Positions 35,457 through 47,339 of a stretch of DNA of 64,000 nucleotides are shown here, piece after piece. The first letter of the stretch is position 1, and every line of letters begins with the position of its first letter. The DNA comes from Colocasia esculenta. Lineage: Eukaryota > Streptophyta > Magnoliopsida > Alismatales > Araceae. Under the pieces are notes generated by a model. The model was not told where the DNA came from. It worked only from the letters and a program-made list of their open reading frames with translations, and searched no databases. The stretch spans positions 5,782,712 through 5,846,711 of the forward strand of contig CM024759.1 in assembly GCA_014218235.1 (NCBI GenBank), in the 5' to 3' direction. A program made the position numbers and the translations under genes.

Positions 35457-37993
35457 TGTAACATCCCCCTCTCTTGTGGGCCTCTTGTGGGTCAGCCACC
35501 TTCTGTTGAAGGTTGCGATGCATCGGGACGTCACTCTATGAAGGCAACAAGGTGGCTGCCGCACTCTGGTTATGTACGCAACAGGCATGTTGTCCCGTTC
35601 ATCCCTCTGACCGCAGCATGTAGTTTGTCATTTTGCTATCGGGACAGTTGGGACAAGTGTCAACCCCTAACAATAGAAAGGCGACAGGTCAGATGTCGCG
35701 TTCTGGGTGTCAGGTCTGCGAGGTTGACACGTGGCATTTCTGTTGGTCAGATTTGACCAAGACTTGAGATAGTGAACGTGATAAGCAAGCTGTCGTGTTC
35801 TCAACTTCGAGGCTTAAATGGGCACAGGCCACAGAACAGCCCCTTCTTCTCCTCCCTCTGACTGGTTCTCTTCTCCTCCGATCCCTTTGCTTTCAGTTGC
35901 TCCGTGGTGAGCTTGGGGGAGAGTTAGGTGGCTTGTGAGGTGTGTCTGTGTTGCCTTGTGTTTGGGTTGGGGTTTCTCTTCTCGGTGGTGCTCTTCTCCG
36001 ACGGTGGTGTTCATCCTCGTGATGTTCCTCTCCATCAGCTTGTAGGAGGATGACCCATGCTCGTGGACGGAGTCTTCGTGGAGCTTGAAGCGAGGAGGAG
36101 GTGGCCATGCACACAAGAAGACCCCAACGGGTTGGCTCTTCATTTTGAGGTAGGGATGCCTTAACCTCCCCCCAGTTCTATCAAATTAGGACTCCAAACC
36201 CCTTTCTCTAAGCCTAGAGACCATGCTAGGTTGTACATGTATGCTATGGGTCATGTGGATTGCTTGGATGGTTCTTGTGGTGTTTGATTTGTGCTTGGGA
36301 TGGGGTTTGATTGTTGAGGTTTCCATGCTTGCATGTGAGATTATTAAGTGTAGATTCATGTTCTTGGCATGCATGGGTGGTTACAAGGGTGGTTTGAGCT
36401 TAATTAATCCATTTTCATCGTCCTACATGCTCCCCTCCCCGTGTACTTCTCGGATTTGTGGTGTATGGCACAAAAGGTGTGCTCTCGGGTGTGTAAGTCT
36501 GTGGTTTCGACACGCTTGGTGTCGTGACCAAGATCGTGACAGCCCAATGTGTTGCCTTCTGGTTTGAGGAAGCGACGCCCACCCTGTCGCGTTCTGATCG
36601 TGACAGGGTGCCTGTCGCTTTCTCATCAGGTTCCCACCGTGCGTTGTGGGAGGTCCCAGGTGGTAACCTGGACCTCTGTCTGTGGTCGCGATAATGACCT
36701 TGTTGTGACCTGATAGCGACAGTTTCCCTTTCGCCTTCTGACCCAGGTCGCGACGGGCAGGGTGTCACCTTCAGGTGGCGACAACCTGTGTGTCGCCTTC
36801 TCAGACAGAGAAGGGACTTGGAGACCTGTTCGAAGTTTTCTTTCTTCTGCGACTCTGTTTTTCTTGGCACCCGTACTATTCCTAGCACGATACTACCCTA
36901 GTCTTTCGCTCGGTGCTAGGCACTTGAGGGCTTGTTTGCGAGACAGGTTGTTACTGTTACCTGGACCCCCGATCCCTGCACACCTGTTTGAGAGAGTTCT
37001 CTGGGTAGCGGGCGATCTTGAATCATGGACTCTGGTAGTAGAGGGGAAAACGGTGGGGACAACAGCGTAGAGTTATTTGTAGAGCTCCCTTGGCTGAGTC
37101 TGGGACGCCGAGGTGGTTTGGTGCTCTTCCGGCGTAGACCAGCTAGTCCTTCTCTCACTGCCTCACTCTACGTGGTTCTGGAACCAATTTAGAGGGGCCA
37201 GGCATGGGACTGTAGTCCTGCAAGACTACGACAGTTGTGGTTACTTAGTTCTGCGTCTCACTCCGACGGGAGGTGTTAGACATGGACTGTCGGCTGAGGG
37301 TAAGGTGCATGGCGCACCTGACCGGTTGACTAGTGTAGTGTTTCTGTGGCTAGTGTCTTTGTCCAGGTAGTTGTTTACTGTCTGTGTTATAGCCTTGGGT
37401 TCTTCCCAGTGTCGTGGTTTACACGTGTTTTCCAGTCCCGACGCTTAGCGTAGGCCATAGACTGTGGAGTTTTCTTTATGCTTTCGCATTTACTCTGTTA
37501 GTAGGATAGATTTACTACTTATTTATTTATTGCACATATAGATCTATTATGCTGTTAGAACCAGTGGGAGATTGGTAGACCCTACTGGGCTTCCTCGTGA
37601 AGTTCATTCCCTCTTTTACAGGTGAGACTTCACAGCAACACCCTCTGCGGAGGGCTAAGGAGATGGGGCCATAGTAGACTGCATCTTCCATGAGTAGTGT
37701 TCCCAAGATTTGTGTACTTCACCCTCCAGGTATGCCCCTAAGGGACCTGTTATCCCTTTTACTTTAGGCACTTGTACTTTACTACTTTGGGACTGTACTA
37801 GACTTGTACACTGTGTTGGACTCTTTTCCTTCACTTGTTGATACTTTTTAGTGTGTTTAGTTGTTACTTACCTCCGTTACATATCTTGTTAGACTGGTCC
37901 ATTAGCCCTTCTGGGTCTCCGGACTCGTGGGTGACGGTGCCGATGGTCGGATCCTTGGTGAAAGTCGGGGGTCCGGGCATTGGGGCCATTATA
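35457..37993 (+). repeat. Gypsy A 3' LTR
   Basis: 2537 bp, from TGTAACATCCCCC to ...CCATTATA, the last bases matching ...CCGTTACA of the 5' copy. It contains GCGAC/GTCGC motif clusters at about 35681-35800 and 36505-36810. The C LTR resumes directly after it at GACTGGCCACAG. Confidence 0.92.
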
Positions 37994-38890
37994 GACTGGC
38001 CACAGAACCCCAGAGCTTGGGTGGCCACAATATAAATCGCGTCCAACATAGGCGACGCCAATCAACGCCTGAATCGCGACGGACCAATCCATCGCCTTTT
38101 CATCTGAATCGCGACATCTGGTTCCGTCGCCTTTCAGACGACAGAACCAAGACCTAAAACCTCATTCCGAAAATCACCATACATTGCTACACATGCAGAT
38201 AAAGCACGAATTAAGCTTATAAATAAAACCCTAAGCATGCTTCCTATCATGTTCACATGATTCTCAAGCCAAATCTCATAAACCCTAATCTTCACATGCC
38301 ATACAAGCTAAAACGTGGGAACGTTCCCCTACCAACACAAAAAATGCTAAACTGACGCCGTCCAGACATTCCCCGCGCTCCGAAGCACCTCCTCGCACAG
38401 GAACCATGCCGAACGGACAACAAAAACCCCAAAATCACCTCAAGATCCTGCAGAAGTCTCTATAGCACTTCCCCTTAGCTGAACAGGGAAACTACACTGT
38501 TCGGCCAAGGGCAGAGGCCCAAAATACACTGGAGTTAAATCGCGACGTAGCGGGCCGTCGCGTTTCAAAATGCGACGTACCCCGCCATCGCAAATAACCC
38601 CGACGCTCCTGCATGCGCCACGCGTGCACATGCAGTGGCGCCCACATAAAGTGGTACTAAAATGCGACGTAGTAGGTTGTCGCGTTTCATTAAGAAACGC
38701 GACAACTGTGTTGGTCACATTCTTAATGAACCCGCCAGAGGTCTGTTTGGGCTAGGATCTCCAACCCTCCACCCTCCCACCTGCTACACAAACCTGTAAA
38801 ACTCATGCACACACACACATACTCAGCTAATGGGATACACACTAGCCCCGAAATTTGGTAAACCACAATCTAAACATTCAAGATATTACA
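37994..38890 (-). repeat. Gypsy C 3' LTR, second segment
   Basis: Matches 61976-62878 of the C 5' LTR from GACTGGCCACAG to ...AAGATATTACA. It contains CGCGAC/GTCGC motif clusters at 38038-38145 and 38538-38720. The C pol remnant begins about 50 bp further right. Confidence 0.92.
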
Positions 38891-38939
38891 TTACTATCAC
38901 CTAAAACATATAAGACTATCACCTAAAAGAATTTAATGC

Positions 38940-40281
38940 TTACTCAAACAAGTATAGATACATTTTGTACATCTCATCGGCCAATTCCCAAGTATCTTCT
39001 CCACCCTGCCTATTTTCCCATCTGATCTTTACTAATTCAATGTCCTTATTTCTTAATTTATGTGTTCGGCAGCCTGTGATCATCACTGGATACTCTGGCA
39101 TGGACATATCCAGTTTTAAATCATCTCGGGTGTAGCTGACAATCTGTGAAGAATCTTGGATGTATCTCCTCAGCATTGAGACATGGAACACATCATGAGC
39201 ATCGGTGAAATCTGTTGGAAGCTCCAATTTATACGTCGTCTCACCAATCCTTTCCAAAATTTGAAAGGGACCTACATACCTGAGGCTCAACTTGCCCTTC
39301 CTGCTGAACCTCAAAACACCTTTAGTTGGAGAAACTCTCAAGAACACATAATCACCAACTTCAAAATGTAGGGGTTTGCGTCGTATATCCGCATAACTCT
39401 TTTGTCTACTTCGGGCTGTTTGAAGCTTCTCCTTGATAAACTTGACCATTTCTGCACTTTGCTGCACCAATTCCGGTCCCATTACTTGCCTTTCACCTAT
39501 CTCATGCCAATTCAACGGTGTTCTGCAAGGTCTTCCATAAAGAGCTTCATATGGTGCCATCTCGATACTTGTGTGATAATTGTTATTGTAGGCAAATTAA
39601 ACCATACCTAAATGCTGCTCCCATCCGCCTCCCTAAACTAAACAACAAGCCCGTAACATATCTTCAATAGTTTGGATTGTCCTTTCTGTCTGACCATTTG
39701 TTTGGGGGTGATATGCTGAACTATACCTCAACTGTGTGCCAACAACCCCTTGCAAACTCCTCCAAAAATTGAAAGTAAACCTGCTATCCTTTTCTGAAAC
39801 AATAGTGACTGGAATTCCATGCAACGGCATAATTCTATCCACATATAATCTGGCCAATTTGTCCACTACCCATGACATGCTTACAGCTAATAATCCGCAT
39901 ACCTTTGTCAATCTGTCAACAAAGACCCATATACCATTGTGTCCTGACGCTGTCCTGGGCAAACTTGCAACAAAATCCATTACTATGTCATCCCACTTCC
40001 ACTGCGGTATAGGTAATGGTTGCAACAAATCACCTGGCCTTTGATGCTCTACTTTAACCTGTTGAAATACCACACATCTTGTTATGAATTCTGCTATCTC
40101 CTTTTTCATGCTCGGCCACCAGAAATATTTCTTCAAATCTTGATACATTTTTGTGCTTCTCGGGTGAATGGTATATCTGGACCGGTGTGCTTCTTCTAAC
40201 ACTTTTTGCTTCACCCCAGCTTCACTTGGGACATATAACCTATGTCTGAATCAGACCACACAATCATCATCAATAGTGACA
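38940..40281 (-). pseudogene. Gypsy C integrase
   Basis: Minus-strand integrase in two long frames (40214-39633 and 39560-38940) separated by a stop near 39598. It shows the zinc region (AHRSRYTIHP...RCVVFQQVKVEH, where the second Cys of CxxC is Phe), the DDE core (IVMDFVASLP, VSEKDSRFTF with Glu for the usual Asp before KDSRF but Asp kept, TIEDMLRACC), and the C-terminal HDVFHVSMLRRYI and GGEDTWE tail ending FPYLFE-like (YLYLFE) at 38940. Element D breaks the frame at 40286, where the TSD TCCTC lies; the upstream part resumes at 50933. Confidence 0.9.
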
Positions 40282-41016
40282 TCCTCTGTGACAGACCACG
40301 TCGTTCAAACCCGTTAACCCACTAACGAGTTTGACTCGACTCCGCCTCCCGCGATCGAGCCGTAGACTCACAAGGAATATCACACTCATGTCTGTGAAAA
40401 CATAAAAGAGCACACTGACATATATATGGGATTCACAATATCACACATATTTACATTAGATTTACACAGCCAAATTTCAACAAAAGTCAAAAGAAAGTAC
40501 ACAAGCCTGGGGCATACCCCGAGGTACAACAGAAGAAAGTCTACACTGCTGGAGGCGTCGGCCTAACACCGCTACGATGTGGCTCTGAACTGGAAGACGG
40601 TAGAGAAACCTCCTGCTCTCCTTCACCTGTAGGGAGTAGGGGTGAGCCTCGCAAGTCACTGGCTCAGTAGGGAAACTCCCCCCAAAACTGAGCAAACGAA
40701 CTCAAGTACAAAAGCTGGAAGCTACGCTAGCAATTTATAGGGTAAGTTAAGCAGGATATTAAAACTATAAATACCACTTACCACTTGCCATCAACACCAA
40801 CCAACTTAAATAAATAAACGACAAAACCAGAACTCGGTGTACGGCTAAAGTATAGACCGCCACACTCAAGCCACGTAGATTGGTTCGCGACACCAGTAAC
40901 TGACTCAGACAAACCACACAGGTCTACCTCTCAGCCTCGCAGCCACGAATGAAAGGTCCAGCTGCCGCTCTACGAGAACAAGCCAAACAACTGTAGAGAC
41001 CAACCAACACCACAAC

Positions 41017-41409
41017 TAGGGCTGTTCACAGTTCAGTTCGGTCTGGTTTAGACCTTTTTTTGGGGAACCGAACCGAACCGAACCGAAATTATATTCAAAC
41101 CGAACCGAACCGAACCGGTTCAATTCGGTTTGAACTGAAAACAAAAAAAAAACCTAGAATAAAGGCGGATGTACGGTCCTGGGTTTCGAACCCAGGACCG
41201 CCCAACAGAAAGCAACGTGCTAGCCCACTGGGCTAGGCATTCTTTCATGTTATTATTTATTATTTAAATATATTTAATATATATTTCAGTTCATTCAATT
41301 TCACTGTGCAAAACCGAACTGAACCATGGGACATCTCAACTCGAACCGAACCGACCTGAACTGGCCTGTTCGGTTCGGTTCGGGTTGGACCATATTATGA
41401 ACAACCCTA
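41017..41409. mobile_element. hAT-type MITE
   Basis: A 393-bp insertion present in the left D LTR and absent from the right. Terminal inverted repeats are TAGGGCTGTTCA and TGAACAACCCTA (inverted TAGGGTTGTTCA), flanked by an 8-bp TSD ACCACAAC (41009-41016, 41410-41417); these ends and an 8-bp TSD are the hAT hallmark. Next to the ends lie GAACCGAACCGAACCG runs. The empty site is seen at 49410-49425. No coding capacity. A tRNA-like segment occupies the middle. Confidence 0.93.
41163..41242 (-). other. tRNA-like pol III promoter segment inside the MITE
   Basis: On the minus strand an A box TAGCCCAGTGGG (41235-41224) and a B box GGTTCGAAACC (41192-41182) lie 43 bases apart, the spacing seen in tRNA genes. 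The B box sits in a T-arm-like stem with nine paired bases (CCTGGG...CCCAGG core). The acceptor and anticodon stems do not pair, so this is not a working tRNA gene; it looks like the tRNA-derived head of a SINE embedded in the MITE. Confidence 0.65.
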
Positions 41410-42880
41410 ACCACAACCGCGGACCACACTGCCACGGGCCCATGCCTGGAACCTTTAGGGACTCTGGCCTGAGCTCCCTAGAGTGAGGCACTGGTAACAA
41501 GACTAGTTGGGGACCAGTGACATCTACTGGTGTCCGTACCCCCAACAACGAGCGCGCTACAAGCGACAAAACAACAAACTCTAACAAGTCGCTATACCAC
41601 TGTCGTCTTTCTCTCAGTCAGACGTACAACTCAAGTAAAGGAGTGAGGGTGTCCAAGATAGACGACACAGACCTCGATGGTACAACACAAGTACCGGGAT
41701 AGGCCATGAGCACAAGCCTGGCTCATACAGAACCTGGGGCACCCAACTGAAGAGGTAACCACAGTAGGCGTCGTACTACTCGCCACGTACACACAAACCA
41801 CGTGCACACCGCACAAACCACGTGAAACCTTACGTCAACCACGTGAACATAGCACACTGACCGCGTGAACAACATGCCAGTCACGTGAACCACTTGCTAT
41901 CCTCGAAAACACGCTCCCAGAGCGTAACAGGTGCCAGTGCACTGCATATACTCACCATGCACACAAAATAACAATAACAAGATAATTTCACCATTAAAAC
42001 CATGCACAACAGGACCTCTCGGCTGAGGTCGCGACATAGGGTAATGTCTACTTCAGAACGCGACACCCCGATATGTCGCCTTCACAACATGAACGCGACG
42101 GGTCGGCCTGTCGCGTTCTGAACGCGACAGGGGGCTCTGTCGCCTTCACAGGTGAAACCCTAATCCGGAGAACCCTCTCTGGATTACCACCCCAAACCAT
42201 GCAAACCCTTTTTAATTCTCATTTTTCATGCTTTAATGGATACCCTAGCATGGTATCTACTGTTCTCAACACCAAAAACCAATCACACATGCATCTCATG
42301 CAATTAAACGGTGTAAAACGGGCAGAATTCCCTTACCTTCTCGGAGAACGTAAAGAACAATGAACACCCGACGTTTCCCCCACTCCACACAAGGTCCTCG
42401 AGGCGAGAACATGATAAAAACACCTCAAATCTGCCAAATTGCCCAAGAAATCACCGCAGCTTCTTCCCCCTGGCCGAGCAGAACTGTTTACATCTCTGCT
42501 TGGTCAGGGCAATTTAAAAACGCTCAGTGGTTGGGAATGTGACGGACCCCTCCGTCGCGACCTGAACGTGGCGGGGTTGAGTGTCGCCTTCCCAGGGTTG
42601 ATGTCTGCATGTCGCCCAGCACGCGACACACGGCGTGCATACATATGGCGACAACTCAATAGCGGTAACAGGAACGCGACATACAGGACCGTCGCGTTCA
42701 CAGATAGTGAACGGGCAGGTGTTTTGGGTCCAGCCTAATGGCCCACAAACACCCCAAAACCTGCACACACACCTAAATGCGCCACATTGGCCACACACTG
42801 GCCACCACAACTACCAAACGAGGGATCCACAAGGGTCCGAAAGACGATCCACAAGGATCTAAAAAACGCGCGACGTTACA

Positions 42881-42987
42881 TTACGATCATCTAAAAAGAA
42901 ATTTCGACCTCGAAATTCAGAACACAATTTATGAATTTAAAGCTTAAACACCACAATAAATACTATCATTTAAAAAGATTTTAAAAC
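42881..42987 (-). other. Gypsy D 3' spacer with hairpin near the LTR
   Basis: On the minus strand, after the stop codon, the inverted repeat AATTTCGAGGTCGAAATT (about 42900-42917) is followed by TCTTTTTAGATGATCGTAA and then the LTR start TGTAACG. The purine tract is degenerate. Confidence 0.65.
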
Positions 42988-44630
42988 TTACTCAAACAAA
43001 TAAGGATAGGCCTTAACCATTTCCTCGGCTAATTCCCAAGTATCCTCTTGTCCCTGCCTATTTTCCCATCTGACCTTTACCAGTTCAATTTCTTTATTCC
43101 TTAGCTTCTATGTTCTGCGACCTGTGATCTGCACTGGGTATTCTGGCATGGACATATCTGGTTTCAAATCATCTCGCTGATAACTAACTATCTGTGCTGG
43201 ATCTTCAATACATTTTCTCAACATGGAAACATGAAAAACATCATGAGCGTCAGTAAAATCAGTTGGCAAATCAATTCTATAGGCAGTCTCCCCAATTCTT
43301 TCTAATACCTTGAAGGGCCCTACATACCTTGGGCTTAACTTTCCTTTCTTACTGAATCTTAAAATACCTTTAGTAGGAGAAACCCTCAGAAAAACAAAAT
43401 CTCCAACTTCAAACTGAAGTGGTCTGCGACGATTATCTGCATAGCTTTTCTGCTGGCTCTGAGCTGTCTGCAATTTTTCTTTGATAAATCTGACCATTTC
43501 TGTTATTTGTTGAATCAATTCAAGACCCATTACTTGCCTCTCTCCCACTTCATGCCAATTTAATGGAGTTTTGCACGGCCGGCCATATAATGCTTCATAT
43601 AGTGCCATTCCAATACTGGTATGATAACTGTTGTTATAAGCAAACTCGACCATGCCCAAATGGTGCTCCCAACAACCTCCCCACACTAAGCAACAAGCTC
43701 GTAACATGTCTTCAATTATCTGTATTGTTCTTTCTGTCTGACCATCTGTTTGTGGGTGATAGGCTGAACTGTATCTCAATTCCGTACCAATTACTCTTTA
43801 TAAGCTTCTCCAGAAACCAGAAGTAAACCTTGGATCCCTATCAGAAACAATTGTCTTCGGGATGCCATGCAACAGAACAATTCTGTCAACATAAATCCTT
43901 GCTAATCTATCTACTGTCCAAGACATACTCACTGCTATTAATCTGCATACTTTAGTTAATCTGTCAACGAACACCCATATTCCATTGTGCCCTGTAGCTG
44001 TTCTTGGTAGCCCTGTCACAAAATCCATAGCAATGTCATCCCATTTCCATTGTGGAATGGGTAACGGCTGTAGTAGACCTCCAGGCTTCTGATGCTTTGC
44101 CTTTATTTGTTGACAAACTATACATCTTGCAATGAATTCTGCTATTTCTCTTTTCATGTGTGGCTAGCAAAAATACTTTTCAGATCTTGATACATTTTAG
44201 TGCTGCCTAGATGAATTGTATATCTTGATTTATGAGCTTCTTCCAGTACTCTTTGCTTTACCTCTCTTTCTGCTGGCACGTACAACCTGTCTCTAAGCCT
44301 GACTACACAATTATCATCAATGGTGACACCTTCTAATTTTACAATTTCTGCTAAATTCCCATCTGTTCTTTGGGCATCAACAATCTGCCAAAACAAAGAT
44401 GGCTCTACAGCACTACTGGCTAGTACTGCTCGCTGCTGACTGCTTGGAACATACAATGAAGTTTTTGCTATTTCTTTATATAATTTCCATTCTTTAATCA
44501 TCATGTGGCTCAAATATGCTTTTCTGCTCAGTGCATCAGCTACTACATTGGCCTTACCGGGATGGTAAGCCAAACTAAAATCATAATCTTTTAGATATTC
44601 TACCCATCTACGCTGACGGAGATTCAAATC
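42988..44630 (-). pseudogene. Gypsy D integrase
   Basis: RNase H end and integrase on the minus strand. The zinc region has AHKSRYTIHLGSTK and CIVCQQ (about 44260-44090), with a one-base frameshift and a stop at about 44160 in the expected WWP segment. The core shows IAMDFVTGLP, VSDRDPRFTS and IIEDMLRACC (about 44030, 43840, 43700), with a stop at about 43799. The C-terminal part (43779-43108) has HDVFHVSMLRKCI, then a stop near 43107, and the tail ends PYLFE at 42988-42990. Asp, Asp and Glu of the core are kept. Confidence 0.92.
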
Positions 44631-46429
44631 TTTCTAAGAAAAAATGTACTTCAAGTTTTTGTGATCTGTAAATATTTCAAATCTCTCACCATAAAGGTAA
44701 TGCCTCCACATTTTTAAAGCAAAAACAACTGCTGTTAATTCCAAATCATGCGTTGGGTAGTTCTCCTCTGCTGGCTTTAATTGCCTGGATGCATAAGCTA
44801 TCACTTTACCATGTTGCATTAATACTGCTCCAAGCCCTCTTCTCGATGCATCTGTATAGATTACAAAACCACCACTGCCTACTGGTAATGTCAATATTGG
44901 AGCTGTTGTAAGCCTCTTCTTCAGTTCCATAAAACGTTTCTGACATTCATTTGACCATACAAACGACACATCTTTTCTGGTTAACCTAGTCATGGGTGCT
45001 GCAATTCTGGAGAAATCCAGTATAAAACGCCTATAATAACCTGCTAATCCTAGAAAACTTCTGATTTATGTGATTGTCTTTGGTGCTTCCCACTTCATAA
45101 CTGCTTCTACCTTAGCTGGATCTACTGCAACTCCTTCTGCTGAAATAACATGACCTAGAAATTGAATTTCCTTTAACTAGAATTCACATTTACTAAACTT
45201 GGCATATAATTAATTAACCCGTAAAAGCTGCAATGCCAATCTCAGATGTGCTGCATGTTCCTTTTTCGATGCTGAATAAATCAAGATATCATCTATGAAA
45301 ACCACTATGAACTGATCCAGATAAGGGTGAAAAATTTTGTTCATCAAATTCATAAATGCTGCTGGTGCATTGGTTAGCCCAAATGACATAACCACAAATT
45401 CGTAATGCCCATACCTGGTTCTAAATGCCGTCTTATCAATATCTTCCTCTCTTATTCTTGGCTGATGGTACCCCGACCTCAAGTACCATCTTCTCGATAT
45501 TCTACCCATCTCGATATATCTTCCTCTCTTATTCTTTTAGATATTCTACCCATCTACGCTGACGGAGATTCAAATCTTTCTGAGAAAAAATGTACTTCAA
45601 GTTTTTGTGATCTGTAAATATTTCAAATCTCTCACCATAAAGGTAATGCCTCCACATTTTTAAAGCAAAAACAACTGCTGTTAATTCCAAATCATGCGTT
45701 GGGTAGTTCTCCTCTGCTGGCTTTAATTGCCTGGATGCATAAGCTATCACTTTACCATGTTGCATTAATACTGCTCCAAGCCCTCTTCTCGATGCATCTG
45801 TATAGATTACAAAACCACCACTGCCTACTGGTAATGTCAATATTGGAGCTGCTGTAAGCCTCTTCTTCAGTTCCATAAAACGTTTCTGACATTCATTTGA
45901 CCATACAAACGACACATCTTTTCTGGTTAACCTAGTCATGGGTGCTGCAATTCTGGAGAAATCCAGTATAAAACGCCTATAATAACCTGCTAATCCTAGA
46001 AAACTTCTGATTTCTGTGATTGTCTTCGGTGCTTCCCACTTCATAACTGCTTCTACCTTAGCTGGATCTACTGCAACTCCTTCTGTTGAAATAACATGAC
46101 CCAGAAATTGAATTTCCTTTAACCAGAATTCACATTTACTAAACTTGGCATATAATTAATTAACCCATAAAAGCTGCAATGCCAATCTCAGATGTGCTGC
46201 ATGTTCCTTTTCCGATGCTGAATAAATCAAGATATCATCTATGAAAACCACTATGAACTGATCCAGATAAGGGTGAAAAATTCTGTTAATCAAATTCATA
46301 AATGCTTCTGGTGCATTGGTTAGCCCAAATGACATAACCACAAACTCGTAATGCCCATACCTGGTTCTAAATGCCGTCTTATCAATATCTTCCTCTCTTA
46401 TTCTTGGCTGATGGTAGCCCGACCTCAAG
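44588..46429 (-). repeat. 896-bp tandem duplication of RT-RNase H in Gypsy D
   Basis: Copies at 44588-45483 and 45534-46429 have the same length and differ at few positions (for example near 44906/45852 and 45065/46011). A 50-bp filler (45484-45533) lies between; it contains GATATTCTACCCATCT, identical to the start of the unit, and TATCTTCCTCTCTTATT, identical to sequence near its other end. This indicates a template-copied repair event. Confidence 0.93.
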
Positions 46430-46700
46430 TCAATTTTGGAGAACACTTTAGCTGATTGGAGCTGATCAAATAGATCATCAATTCTCAGCAATGGATACTT
46501 ATTCTTTATAGTGACATCATTCAATTTTTTGTAATCAATACACATTCTAAAATTGCCATCCTTCTTCCTTACAAATAACACTGGAGCTCCCCATGGAGAA
46601 TGACTTGGCCTGAATAAACCCTTTTTCCAACAATTCTTGCAACTATTTCTTTAACTCTTTCAATTCTACCGGGGCCATTCTATATGGGGCCTTAGAAATT
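44631..46700 (-). pseudogene. Gypsy D reverse transcriptase and RNase H, partly duplicated
   Basis: RT begins near 46700 (PYRMAPVELKELK-like, with a frame break at about 46600), then LFVRKKDGNFRMCIDYKK, KIDLRSGYHQPRI, MSFGLTNAP and the catalytic FIDD box at about 46235-46220, ending at a stop near 46155. The thumb is at 46150-46045 and RNase H at 46044-45529 (YTDASRRGLG, DLELTAVVFALK, FTDHKNLKY). The duplication then repeats RT from YLRSGYHQ (45509) with a second FIDD box, and RNase H to 44634. The fusion shifts the frame, so the downstream copy cannot be translated from upstream. Confidence 0.92.
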
Positions 46701-46749
46701 GGCATAGTTCCTGGTTGCAATTCAATCGTAAAGTCCACCTCTCTTTGTG

Positions 46750-47335
46750 GAGCTAAACCTGGTAAATCATCTGGAAACACATCCGTAATTTCCTAACTAC
46801 TGGAACTGCCTCTACTGATTTACCAGTCTCAACCAAGCTCACAGAAGCTAAATAAGCTACACATCCCGCATTTAATAATTTTCTAGCTCTAATTGCTGAA
46901 ATTATAATCTTGGAGGTATAGAAAGACATACCTTGAAATTCAAACACTACTCTACCGGGATGACAAAACCTGATTCTCTTCTTTCTGCAATCTACCATAG
47001 CTCCATAGGCCTCAAGCGAATCCATACCCAGGATAATATCTTAATCTTTCAATTGCAAAGCATATAATCCACCTGGCATCTGATTTCCTTGAATCACAAT
47101 AGGAGCTTCATCTACATAACAGGAGGTGAGCATAAACTCACCCGAGGGAACCTCTACTACCAACTCACATAATTTATCTTCTAGTGGATGCACCATACAA
47201 TCCAAAAACTCTTCATAAATAAAAGAATGTGAAGCACCCAGATCAAATAAAACTCTTGCTGAAAAATCATAGATAGGTAATATACCTTCTATTAGATTTG
47301 ACGCCTCTGTCTAGGCTCAGTGATAGCCATAACCT
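46750..47335 (-). pseudogene. Gypsy D aspartic protease
   Basis: The motif FDLGASHSFIYEEF (about 47255-47205) is the retropepsin active site with D-L-G where D-S-G, D-T-G or D-P-G is usual. The later conserved segment MDSLEAYGAMVDCRKK begins at 47025, just after a stop at about 47041. It runs on toward the RT linker (VSLVETGKSVEAVPVVRKL), where the frame breaks near 46790. Confidence 0.8.
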
Positions 47336-47339
47336 GACC

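Larger units (their letters stand above)
7898..37993 (+). mobile_element. Gypsy A, nested in the C 3' LTR
   Basis: Plus-strand Ty3/Gypsy element: 5' LTR remnant 7898-9990, primer site 9992-10003, gag, protease, RT/RNase H and integrase to 14402, then an insertion (element B) and the rest of integrase 34872-35372, 3' LTR 35457-37993. It interrupts the C LTR. The right flank predicts a TSD of GACTG (37994-37998); the left copy was lost in a deletion that also removed about 378 bp of the A 5' LTR. Coding regions are full of TAG codons where glutamine or tryptophan is expected, so it is dead and old. Confidence 0.85.
40287..42880 (-). repeat. Gypsy D 3' LTR
   Basis: 2594 bp, about 358 bp longer than the other copy because of a 393-bp MITE with its 8-bp TSD at 41009-41417. 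CGCGAC/GTCGCG motif clusters lie at 42028-42150 and 42535-42700. The ends match 48692-50927 (TGTGAYRGACCACG at one end and GCGCGACGTTACA at the other). Confidence 0.95.

Noticed and set aside
41163..41242. A true tRNA gene
   Set aside because: A and B boxes are good, but the acceptor and anticodon stems do not pair and no anticodon loop fits; called a tRNA-like segment instead.
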